DNA from: Erysipelothrix sp. UBA3383
GTDB lineage: Bacteria; Bacillota_I; Bacilli_A; Erysipelotrichales; Erysipelotrichaceae
Assembly: GCA_002358955.1 (NCBI GenBank)
Contig: DEPV01000065.1
Span: 1-8,887, forward strand
Direction: 5' to 3'
Length of the DNA stretch: 8,887 nt
Below, piece after piece: positions 1 through 5,786 of this stretch. Under the pieces are notes generated by a model, which saw only the letters and a list, made by a program, of their open reading frames with translations, searched no databases and was not told the origin of the DNA. Every line of letters starts with the position of its first letter. The first letter of the stretch is position 1. The position numbers and the translations under genes were made by a program.

Positions 1-346
1 AGACATTGATCAGCTGGTTATTATCTTTGTATTTAGCAAAATTATCATACAAGTCTCCGGTGAAAATAACGATATCAGCGTTCTCTTGATTGATACGTTT
101 CACTACTTTCTCTAATCTTTCAACTGTAAAATCTTTTTTAATATGTACATCTGAAAATTGTACAACCTTCATTGATAAGTCGTTTGTTTCATTAATTTGA
201 ATGTAATTTGTTGTTAATCGAAAGGGTTCTATTTTGAAGGCATAAAAAGTAATACATATACTTATTATAAGTATTAGAAGTATCAACCTTACAGTATATT
301 TAAAAAACTTAATCATTCTAATCTCTTTTCTAATTTCCTTACTCAT
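1..346 (-). CDS. Membrane-anchored metallophosphoesterase, N-terminal part (truncated by window edge)
   Basis: Calcineurin-like phosphoesterase of the YkuE/YaeI-like, membrane-anchored kind, predicted to hydrolyse phosphoesters at a two-metal site outside the cytoplasmic membrane. The 115 visible residues start with a basic stretch, then one hydrophobic helix (about residues 18-37, LILLILIISICITF) that acts as signal anchor. The first metal motif is FSDVH (D66, H68) and the second is TGDLYD (G97, D98). The rest of the catalytic domain lies beyond base 1. The most upstream ATG is at 346, just after an in-frame TGA, with a weak GAGATGG upstream. An internal ATG at 316 (MIKFFKY...) is preceded by AAAGAG with a 6-nt gap and is an equally possible start. 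The motifs make the family secure; the substrate cannot be read from the sequence. The DMT gene upstream is separated from it by a terminator. Confidence 0.85.
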   Translation of the reverse strand, partial: MSKEIRKEIRMIKFFKYTVRLILLILIISICITFYAFKIEPFRLTTNYIQINETNDLSMKVVQFSDVHIKKDFTVERLEKVVKRINQENADIVIFTGDLYDNFAKYKDNNQLINV

Positions 347-453
347 TATGCCATCTCATTATGATGGTGGTGTGATAAGTTCTTAATATTACAGCCATTA
401 GATTTTTAAGCAATCCTATAGTATCAAATCACATAAGCTTTCTTAAATATACC

Positions 454-482
454 AAAAACACCACTTCGGTTAAATGGTGTTT
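454..482 (-). terminator. Intrinsic terminator of the DMT transporter gene
   Basis: Inverted repeat AAACACCA (456-463) / TGGTGTTT (475-482) with an 11-nt loop. On the minus strand it is followed by a T tract that includes the end of the stem (TTTTT at 458-454). It lies 20 nt past the stop codon of the transporter gene and separates it from the phosphoesterase gene. The stem is short and AT-rich at its base, so efficiency may be moderate. Confidence 0.7.
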
Positions 483-502
483 GAAATGAATTTGTTTAAC
501 CT

Positions 503-1369
503 TTATTTTATAACTTCTACAATAATTACTCCAGTAAATATCAATACCGCCCCTATTAATAATTGAATTGTCATTGCCTCTTTAAGTATGATAATCGATG
601 CTATCATTCCAAAAAATGCCTCAGTTGATAAGAGAACGGCAGCTTCTGTACTGTTTGTATGTTTTTGTGCCCATGTTTGAAGTCCAAAGGCGATTAATGT
701 ACTTGCAATACCTAGGTATAAAATAGATTGTAAAGCCTCAAAGGTAAAGGGCATAACATAGGACTTTGTAAATACTACAGCAAACCACGACAAGACCATA
801 GCTACTCCCATTTGAATGACTAGTATGACTTCAGCATCAATATCTTTAACAACATGGTCCGTATAAAAAATCTGAAGTGCAAAGAATACAGCACATACAA
901 GTGTAAGAAGGTCCCCTTTATTAATACCGGTAAAGCCACCCGCTTCAACTGATAAAAAACCTATTCCTATCAAGGTAACAATTGCTCCAAGTATATTTTT
1001 CGATTTAATCTTATCCTTAAAGATTACAAAACTAAGAAATGGAACAATAATGATATTAGTAGCCGTTAAGAAAGCGTTCTTAGAGGCTGTTGTATACTGT
1101 AGTCCCACGGTTTGAAAGTAAAAAGCAAGAAATAGAAACAGACCGATTAAACTGGCCTTCATTACTTTTCTCTTTGAAATCGATTTGAGTTTATTTCTAA
1201 ACAGTATAAATGATATTACAAATGCAATTGTGAAACGTAGTGCCAATATTTGTACAGGTGTATAATATTCAAGCGCTAATGCACTGGCTACAAATCCCGT
1301 ACCCCATATAATAGCAACAACCAATAAAACTAATTTACCAGATTTGTTTTTCATAAAATTATTTCCCAA
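503..1369 (-). CDS. DMT superfamily transporter (EamA family)
   Basis: Inner-membrane permease of the drug/metabolite transporter superfamily, predicted to export or import a small metabolite; the substrate is unknown. The 288-residue product has the usual family length, with about ten hydrophobic helices in two EamA repeats (roughly residues 12-140 and 150-286). The first repeat starts with a family-like IWGTGFVASALALEYYTP segment. The second holds the conserved-looking STLIAFGLQTWAQKH and STEAAVLLSTEAFFGM stretches, the latter close to the usual EamA ending. The start is uncertain. TTG at 1369 lies 11 nt after a strong AAGGAG (1386-1381). ATG at 1354, giving MKNKSGK, is the more usual N-terminus but is 26 nt from that site and has only GGGA nearby. 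The gene stands alone between two terminators. Family call is firm, function open. Confidence 0.88.
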   Translation of the reverse strand: MGNNFMKNKSGKLVLLVVAIIWGTGFVASALALEYYTPVQILALRFTIAFVISFILFRNKLKSISKRKVMKASLIGLFLFLAFYFQTVGLQYTTASKNAFLTATNIIIVPFLSFVIFKDKIKSKNILGAIVTLIGIGFLSVEAGGFTGINKGDLLTLVCAVFFALQIFYTDHVVKDIDAEVILVIQMGVAMVLSWFAVVFTKSYVMPFTFEALQSILYLGIASTLIAFGLQTWAQKHTNSTEAAVLLSTEAFFGMIASIIILKEAMTIQLLIGAVLIFTGVIIVEVIK

Positions 1370-1380
1370 AATTCTAGGGT

Positions 1381-1386
1381 CTCCTT
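1381..1386 (-). promoter_or_regulatory. Ribosome binding site bearing on the DMT transporter start
   Basis: AAGGAG on the minus strand, the only strong Shine-Dalgarno match upstream of this gene. It is 11 nt from the TTG at 1369 and 26 nt from the ATG at 1354, so it favours the TTG start. The in-frame ATT between them would be at ideal spacing but is a very rare initiator. Confidence 0.55.
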
Positions 1387-1420
1387 ATATTATTAAATAT
1401 CAATAAGCAATATTTTAAAG

Positions 1421-1459
1421 AAAACACAAACTGATAAGTTTAAAATCGGTTTGTGTTTT
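1421..1459 (-). terminator. Intrinsic terminator of the threonine aldolase-like gene
   Basis: An 11-bp perfect stem (AAAACACAAAC at 1421-1431 with GTTTGTGTTTT at 1449-1459) extends inward by four more pairs, one of them G-U, leaving a 9-nt loop. On the minus strand the stem ends in TTTT, followed by CTTTAAAA. It starts 11 nt past the aldolase stop codon and separates that gene from the DMT transporter. The T-rich arm on the plus side could also allow weak termination in the other direction, but no plus-strand gene needs it. Confidence 0.8.
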
Positions 1460-1469
1460 TATCAAATAT

Positions 1470-2495
1470 TTAAAATACGCTAATTAAGAAATCAACATCT
1501 TCAGCACGTGTTGCCCAGGAGGTTATTACCCGAATTACAATTTGCTGTTCGTTATATTTCTGCCATGTTCCAACTTTAACACGATCCTTAATACTCTCAT
1601 ACTTATCATTATTTACAATTATAAACTGCTGGTTAGTTGGAGAATCGAATAAGAACTGGTAACCCTTGTTTGTTAGTCCCTGTTTTAGTTTCATCGCCAT
1701 ATCGATCGCATGTTTACTAAGTTCGAAATATAGATTATCTTCAAATAGTTGTAAGAATTGAATCCCTAATAATCGCCCCTTCGCAAGCAGGGCACCATTT
1801 TGCTTTACAGTAGTCATGAAGTGGTCTGGTCTAGCATGATTATTAAACACAACTGCCTCACCACACAACGCACCAATCTTGGTTGCACCAATATAGAAGA
1901 TATCACAAAGTGTTGCAAACTCTTTGATATCAATGTCACATTCTGGTGCTTGCAATCCATATCCTAAACGTGCACCATCGACAAACAGTGGTATCTTATG
2001 GTCCAGACATACTTGGTATAGATCCATCATTTCCTGTTTAGAATACAAAGTACCATACTCCGTTGGATATGAAATATATACCATACCGGGTTGTACCATA
2101 TGATCCTTATAAGGACTTTGTTGAAACGAAACTAGATAATCATTAACTTGGTGTGCTTCAAGTTTTCCACAGTGTCCCTCTAGGGCTAATATTTTATTAC
2201 CAGATGCTTCAATAGCTCCTGCTTCCTTGACACTAATATGCCCTGTATCAGCTGCTATAACCCCTTCATACGGTTTTAAGATACTACTAATTACAATTTT
2301 ATTAGTCTGAGTACCACCAGTCAGTAATGTGACATCTGCTTCAGGGATATCAAAATGGTCTTTAATCGCTTTAATTGCTCTATCTGTATAGGAGTCAAAC
2401 CCATAACCCGATTCCTGCTTCATATTCTCCTTCATGAATCTTTCTAATATCGATTCATGACATCCTTCAAGGTAATCGTTCTCAAATGAAATCAT
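1470..2495 (-). CDS. PLP-dependent threonine aldolase family protein (beta-eliminating lyase fold)
   Basis: Fold-type I PLP enzyme of the Beta_elim_lyase family, most like low-specificity threonine aldolases that split L-threonine or L-allo-threonine into glycine and acetaldehyde in the cytoplasm. In the 341 residues I see a phosphate-binding TGGTQTN segment (59-65), H86 expected to stack on the pyridine ring, D173 in FVDGARLGYG pairing with the ring nitrogen, K206 in IGATKIGAL as the Schiff-base lysine, and R322 in IRVITSWAT for substrate carboxylate binding. The N-terminal NDY...YGFDSYTD pattern fits the Bacillota subgroup of the family. The start is well set: AGGAG (2508-2504) lies 8 nt before the ATG. 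Single-gene unit with a terminator behind it. The exact substrate is uncertain; other beta-hydroxy amino acids or a related lyase activity are possible. Confidence 0.88.
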   Translation of the reverse strand: MISFENDYLEGCHESILERFMKENMKQESGYGFDSYTDRAIKAIKDHFDIPEADVTLLTGGTQTNKIVISSILKPYEGVIAADTGHISVKEAGAIEASGNKILALEGHCGKLEAHQVNDYLVSFQQSPYKDHMVQPGMVYISYPTEYGTLYSKQEMMDLYQVCLDHKIPLFVDGARLGYGLQAPECDIDIKEFATLCDIFYIGATKIGALCGEAVVFNNHARPDHFMTTVKQNGALLAKGRLLGIQFLQLFEDNLYFELSKHAIDMAMKLKQGLTNKGYQFLFDSPTNQQFIIVNNDKYESIKDRVKVGTWQKYNEQQIVIRVITSWATRAEDVDFLISVF

Positions 2496-2531
2496 GTATT
2501 TGTCTCCTATTTTAATATTTTATATTCTATT

Positions 2532-2560
2532 ATCATACCTTTGTAGCGTTAAAAATGAAA
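2532..2560 (-). promoter_or_regulatory. Candidate promoter of the threonine aldolase-like gene
   Basis: On the minus strand TATGAT (2537-2532), which runs on as TATGATAAT, is a good -10 element. Seventeen bases upstream sits TTTCAT (2560-2555), a poor -35. The start site would fall about 30 nt upstream of the gene's ATG. The -10 is convincing; the -35 is not. Confidence 0.35.
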
Positions 2561-2716
2561 CCCTTGATTTCGAAGTTTTTATTCAATTACTTCAGTAAGA
2601 GTATGTGAAATATTAAAACACTCTTAACATGTGAATTTATAGACTTAAATAAGTATTCTTTTTTTTATGTTAAATAAAATATCTTTATGTGTTAAAAGTA
2701 AAGACTTTAGTTTCTA

Positions 2717-2725
2717 TGTTATGAT
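2717..2725 (+). promoter_or_regulatory. Candidate extended -10 promoter of the GNAT gene
   Basis: TGTTATGAT is a TGn-extended -10 element 26 nt upstream of the GNAT start codon. The matching -35 position (AGTAAA, 2697-2702) is weak, as is common for extended -10 promoters. An inverted repeat, TAAAG-A-CTTTA (2699-2709), overlaps the -35 position and could be an operator. The rest of the 256-bp divergent gap (2496-2751) is AT-rich, with an ACTTA-AA-TAAGT palindrome and a run of eight T. I see no gene in it. Confidence 0.45.
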
Positions 2726-2751
2726 TTATTAGAAAAGAGGAAATTACTACT

Positions 2752-3270
2752 ATGGAAATACTACGAAATAATATCGATGCTTACAGGAAAGACATCAATC
2801 GACTCAATGTTGAATCTTTCCCCAGTAATGAGCGTCGTGATTTAACACTACTTTATGAGGATGAAGGAGAATCCAGTGATATCTTTGTACTTACAAATGA
2901 CGGAGAATTCATTGGATTTGCAATCGTACTACTTACACCTTCAATTGCTCATCTCATCTACTTTGCAATCGAAGAAGACCATCAATCCAAAGGTTATGGA
3001 TCAATAGTCCTACAACACCTTATGGATACCTATGACATCCCACTTATTGCAGATGTTGAAGCACCCTTAGAAGAAGCTGAAGATTTAGAACAACGCCTTC
3101 ATAGAATTCACTTCTATCACAGAAATGGCATGCTCATGACTGAAATACGATACAAATGGCGTGGTGAAGACTATGTCATTCTATCCAGTGAACCCACTGT
3201 TGAAAAAACAGACTTTAATAAGTTTTGGGGTGACTTAGAAAAAATTAACCCTGACCTTATACATTATTGA
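2752..3270 (+). CDS. GNAT family N-acetyltransferase
   Basis: Cytoplasmic acetyl-CoA-dependent N-acetyltransferase of the GNAT fold; the acceptor is unknown. In the 172-residue product the pyrophosphate-binding loop of motif A is visible as QSKGYGS (78-84), preceded by the beta-4 strand IAHLIYFAIEEDH. The later FYHRNGM (121-127) matches the motif B region where GNATs end an alpha helix with FYxxxGF-like residues. The N-terminal half has the usual beta-strand FVLTNDGEFIGFAIVLL (45-61). The insert after DVEAP is very acidic (EEAEDLEQ). The ATG is preceded by AGAGG (2736-2740) at a long 11-nt spacing. It is the only complete plus-strand gene here, ends 47 nt before a strong hairpin, and shares no operon. 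Family call is firm; function cannot be narrowed. Confidence 0.88.
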   Translation: MEILRNNIDAYRKDINRLNVESFPSNERRDLTLLYEDEGESSDIFVLTNDGEFIGFAIVLLTPSIAHLIYFAIEEDHQSKGYGSIVLQHLMDTYDIPLIADVEAPLEEAEDLEQRLHRIHFYHRNGMLMTEIRYKWRGEDYVILSSEPTVEKTDFNKFWGDLEKINPDLIHY

Positions 3271-3317
3271 TCTTGATTCAATATCTCCCAATAAATATAA
3301 TACGAAGTTCACTTAGA

Positions 3318-3358
3318 GAAAACATGCCTCCATCATAATTTGATGGAGGCATGTTTTC
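3318..3358. terminator. Strong bidirectional terminator between convergent units
   Basis: A perfect 18-bp stem (3318-3335 with 3341-3358) closes a 5-nt loop (TAATT). The stem has a GC-rich core, ATGCCTCCATCA, and ends in GAAAA/TTTTC, giving a U tract in either direction. It lies 47 nt past the GNAT stop on the plus strand and 13 nt past the small membrane protein stop on the minus strand, so it serves both. Confidence 0.92.
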
Positions 3359-3371
3359 GATAATATAAATT

Positions 3372-3530
3372 TTAATCACTACTTGAAATCCAAATCCTAA
3401 ATGCCCATAGAAACATTACAAGGAATACTAACATCGAATAAATAGATCCTAAATGAAGCCTGGACTCATTTAAGATGAGAAACAATAACCCTATAAGTAA
3501 TAATAACGTTGCTTTTAATTTGTGATTCAT
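3372..3530 (-). CDS. Small two-helix hydrophobic membrane protein, unknown function
   Basis: A 52-residue reading frame starting MNHKLKATLLLL and ending RIWISSSD. Two hydrophobic stretches (about 7-20 and 28-48), joined by a short polar turn NESRLHLG, predict a helical hairpin in the membrane, with basic residues in the N-terminal tail. The start is supported by AAAGGTGA (3542-3535), which matches the 3' part of the consensus ribosome binding site and lies 4 nt before the ATG. An in-frame ATG at 3545 would add five residues (MKGDF) but has no good site. It follows sdaAA by 79 nt with no terminator visible between and is closed by the hairpin at 3318-3358, so it could be the last gene of the sda transcript. 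I do not recognise a family. Real coding status is likely but unproven. Confidence 0.6.
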   Translation of the reverse strand: MNHKLKATLLLLIGLLFLILNESRLHLGSIYSMLVFLVMFLWAFRIWISSSD

Positions 3531-3609
3531 AAAGTCACCTTTCATAGTTAGTTTTCTCTCAGGGATTACACATTTATAATCTGTGTTTCAACTTTTAAAA
3601 TACTACAAA

Positions 3610-4476
3610 TTACTGCCCGAAAATTTCATTGCGTAGTTTAATACCCGTGCTAGTATCAGCAAGTCCACCAGTACCAGTCTCTTTAAACTTGCTTGGCATT
3701 TCAAGACCTACACGGTACATTGTTTCAATCACTTCATCAGCCGGAATACGACTACAGATGCCCGCTAGTGCTAAGTCTGCCGATACTATGGCTTGGGTTA
3801 CACCCAATACATTACGCTTCACACAAGGCACTTCTACAAGTCCTGCAACAGGATCACAGATTAAACCTAACATATTTTTAATGGTCATAGAACATGCTTC
3901 GATACACATTTCTACACTTCCACCCATAACATCAACGATAGCAGCAGAACACATTGCTGCAGCACTTCCAATCTCAGCCTGGCAGCCGCCTTCAGCTCCA
4001 CTAATAGAAGCATTATTAGCAATAACATATCCTACACCAGCTGCTGTAAATAGAAAGCGAACTTGTTGTTCTAATGTTAAATCATGTTCCTCTATTAAAG
4101 CATGAAGTACTCCAGGTAATACACCTGCACTACCTGCTGTTGGAGTTGCACAAATTAAGCCCATCGCTGCGTTTACCTCATTGGTTGCAATTGCATTTCT
4201 ACTAGCACGAGCAAGCAGTGTACCTGTCAATGGTTTCTTCGTTTTAATATACTCATCCATCTTACGAGAATCACCACCACTTAAACCAGTAGTAGAATGA
4301 ACTCCCTGTATCCCAATCTCAACACTTTGTAACATGGTATGTAGTTGTACTTCCATTTTATTCCAGATTACTTCATAAGAATCATTAGAAAGATACATTT
4401 CATACTGAATCATCGCTTCAGAGAAAGAATCGTAATTGTGAACATAAGCAATGAGATCTTTAATTGAATTAATCAT
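3610..4476 (-). CDS. sdaAA: L-serine ammonia-lyase, iron-sulfur-dependent, alpha subunit
   Basis: Catalytic, cluster-bearing subunit of the cytoplasmic [4Fe-4S] L-serine dehydratase, which deaminates L-serine to pyruvate and ammonia. The 288-residue length matches the alpha subunit of two-gene systems. The family hallmarks are present: HSTTGLSGGDSRK (60-72), the TPTAGSAG loop (111-118), and three cysteines in the expected cluster contexts, C165 in GGCQAE, C207 in CDPVAG and C218 in VPCVKRN. The C-terminus has the KETGTGGLADTSTG segment (265-278). An upstream TTG at 4491 would add five residues, but GGAGG lies 6 nt before the ATG at 4476, so that ATG is the start. The gene overlaps the end of sdaAB by 8 bp, which implies translational coupling and equal subunit supply. 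No sign of damage. Confidence 0.96.
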   Translation of the reverse strand: MINSIKDLIAYVHNYDSFSEAMIQYEMYLSNDSYEVIWNKMEVQLHTMLQSVEIGIQGVHSTTGLSGGDSRKMDEYIKTKKPLTGTLLARASRNAIATNEVNAAMGLICATPTAGSAGVLPGVLHALIEEHDLTLEQQVRFLFTAAGVGYVIANNASISGAEGGCQAEIGSAAAMCSAAIVDVMGGSVEMCIEACSMTIKNMLGLICDPVAGLVEVPCVKRNVLGVTQAIVSADLALAGICSRIPADEVIETMYRVGLEMPSKFKETGTGGLADTSTGIKLRNEIFGQ

Positions 4477-5164
4477 GGTATACCTCCACAATATCTTTAG
4501 GTATAAAGATCACCTTATGAATATCTTTAAACTCTTTTATTTGATTCACAGCATCTAAATCTACTGCATCATCAACTTCTATCATCATACTGGCATCACC
4601 ACCCTTAGCATTGCGTTGAACACTCATACTAGAGATATTAATATTCAATTCACTTAACACATTGGCTACATTTGAAATCATTCCTGGTGTATCTTGATGT
4701 TCAATAAGTATTGTTGAAATACCACTTGAAATATTTACTTGAGTATCATTAATCATACTAATTTTAACACTACCACCACCAATGGATGACCCCGTTACAC
4801 TTACACGATTGTTATCTTCATCATACATAATCATTTGAACTGTATTGGGATGTTCTACTTCATCTGCTAATGGAATAAACTTAAAGTCCAATCCATTTTG
4901 TTGTGCTATCAACATCGCATTAGGAATATTAGAGTTCTCAGTACTCATACCCAAAATACCACCAACCAGTGCAACATCAGTTCCATGTCCCTTGTATGTT
5001 TCAGCAAACGAACCAAAAAGATAAAACAATACTTTCTTTGGTTCTTTTTCATTAATTAACCGTGCTATATTACCTAATCTTACGGCACCTGCTGTATGGG
5101 ATGAACTGGGTCCTACCATTACTGGGCCAATAATTTCAAACAACGAATTATATCTTTTTGTCAT
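4469..5164 (-). CDS. sdaAB: L-serine ammonia-lyase, iron-sulfur-dependent, beta subunit
   Basis: Partner subunit of the [4Fe-4S] L-serine dehydratase. In the 231 residues, the SDH-beta domain begins with GPVMVGPSSSHTAGAVRLG (13-31) and continues with GSFAETYKGHGTDVALVGG (51-69) and SIGGGSVKI (127-135). A C-terminal ACT domain (about 150-220) includes TILIEHQDTPGMISNVANVL and NINISSMSVQR; in this enzyme family such domains are linked to serine sensing or regulation. Start: TGAGGT (5176-5171) lies 6 nt before the ATG. It is the first gene of the sda unit, with sdaAA downstream in an 8-bp overlap. The order beta then alpha is the common one in Bacillota. Name and function are secure from the motifs and the pairing. 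Confidence 0.96.
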   Translation of the reverse strand: MTKRYNSLFEIIGPVMVGPSSSHTAGAVRLGNIARLINEKEPKKVLFYLFGSFAETYKGHGTDVALVGGILGMSTENSNIPNAMLIAQQNGLDFKFIPLADEVEHPNTVQMIMYDEDNNRVSVTGSSIGGGSVKISMINDTQVNISSGISTILIEHQDTPGMISNVANVLSELNINISSMSVQRNAKGGDASMMIEVDDAVDLDAVNQIKEFKDIHKVIFIPKDIVEVYHD

Positions 5165-5187
5165 GTTTATACCTCATAATAATTTTA

Positions 5188-5193
5188 ATTATA
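5188..5193 (-). promoter_or_regulatory. Candidate -10 element of the sda operon
   Basis: A perfect TATAAT on the minus strand, 23 nt upstream of the sdaAB start codon. No good -35 is found; the best positions are T-rich (AATTTT or TTTTTG). Transcription would start just upstream of the ribosome binding site, giving a very short leader. The rest of the 214-bp gap (5165-5378) holds an ATTTG-TG-CAAAT repeat (5282-5293) and the terminator of the upstream gene, and no open frame I would call a gene. Confidence 0.4.
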
Positions 5194-5330
5194 CATCATG
5201 GAATCGCACAAAAATTATGTTTCACTAATAAATACTGCTGGGTATTCACACTTTAGTAGATTTCCTTGAATTAGTAGAACTATTTGTGCAAATCCTAATA
5301 AAACTTAGCGTATAGTAGGCCATATCATAA

Positions 5331-5360
5331 ATTTACCCTGTGTCCATACACAGGGTAAAT
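5331..5360 (-). terminator. Terminator of the PTS/UPF0303 operon
   Basis: A perfect 13-bp stem (ATTTACCCTGTGT at 5331-5343 with its complement at 5348-5360) closes a 4-nt CCAT loop. It lies 18 nt past the UPF0303 gene stop and separates that operon from sda. The downstream minus-strand T tract is poor (TTATGAT), so it may rely on the strong stem. Confidence 0.7.
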
Positions 5361-5378
5361 AGTTTATTTTATTAATGA

Positions 5379-5786
5379 TTACACAATTGATTTAAGTACA
5401 TGAACAGCAAGATCATGATCTTCTTGTGGTGTTAAACCCGTAACCGTAAGTGCACCCAAAATAATTCCTTCTTCATTAAGTATAGGAACTGATCCAGCGG
5501 TTAGTGTCATGTCTGCATTATCATAGGCATATTTATCTAAAAAAGCCTTCTGATCGTATTTATTTTTCTCAGCAATAGCAAACGATGACTGTGCAAAAGC
5601 AAGCACTACATTACGTTTACGTTCAATCCATTTTACTTTATCGAAACTCAATCGTGGATCCATAAAACTTAAAAGCGTACGCTTAGTATCATGAACCTCA
5701 TAAGCTATAATCAGATTATTCTCAGTAATGTAGTTATTAAAAGATGTAGCAATTTTAGTAAGTTCACTAATTGAAATAGTATTCAT
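5379..5786 (-). CDS. UPF0303 / GlcG-HbpS (heme-degrading domain) family protein
   Basis: A small soluble protein of 135 residues, resembling the UPF0303 branch of the GlcG/HbpS 'haem-degrading' fold. Recognisable segments are KWIERKRNVVLAFAQSS (52-68), AGSVPILNEEGIILGALTV (97-115) and GLTPQEDHDLAV (117-128), the last two being the usual C-terminal signature. Despite the domain name, no heme function can be assumed; members sit in many sugar and organic-acid operons with unproven roles. Its ATG overlaps the PTS stop codon by one base (TAATG), and only a weak GGGT lies upstream, so translation probably depends on ribosomes finishing the PTS gene. That coupling suggests an accessory role in handling the PTS substrate or in regulating the permease. 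Family call fairly firm, role unknown. Confidence 0.8.
   Translation of the reverse strand: MNTISISELTKIATSFNNYITENNLIIAYEVHDTKRTLLSFMDPRLSFDKVKWIERKRNVVLAFAQSSFAIAEKNKYDQKAFLDKYAYDNADMTLTAGSVPILNEEGIILGALTVTGLTPQEDHDLAVHVLKSIV

Noticed and set aside
2596..2626. TAAGAGT / ACTCTTA inverted repeat in the divergent gap
   Set aside because: Seven-base arms around a 17-nt AT-rich loop, far from the candidate promoters; likely chance in AT-rich sequence.
2643..2666. ACTTA-AA-TAAGT palindrome followed by a run of eight T, terminator-like on the plus strand
   Set aside because: The stem would be five A/T-rich pairs with only a 2-nt loop, and no plus-strand gene precedes it.
3546..3609. Possible terminator or promoter between sdaAA and the small membrane protein
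   Set aside because: The only stem (ACACA/TGTGT, 5 bp) has no T tract, and the TTGAAA -35 candidate has only a poor TAATCC at 17-bp spacing, so neither was called.
3629..4105. Long open frame on the plus strand opposite sdaAA (and a smaller one inside it)
   Set aside because: It lies wholly antisense to a gene with clear catalytic motifs, has no ribosome site, and its low-complexity Ser/Thr/Pro/Ala composition is what the complement of sdaAA codons yields.
1470..5164. A joint serine/glycine/threonine operon from the aldolase and the serine dehydratase
   Set aside because: The units are separated by a plus-strand gene and strong terminators; they may share metabolites but not a transcript.
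5198..5214. Weak cre-like sequence upstream of sdaAB
   Set aside because: ATGGAATCGCACAAAAA has the central CG but misses three defined consensus positions, including the conserved C near the end; too poor to call without comparison.
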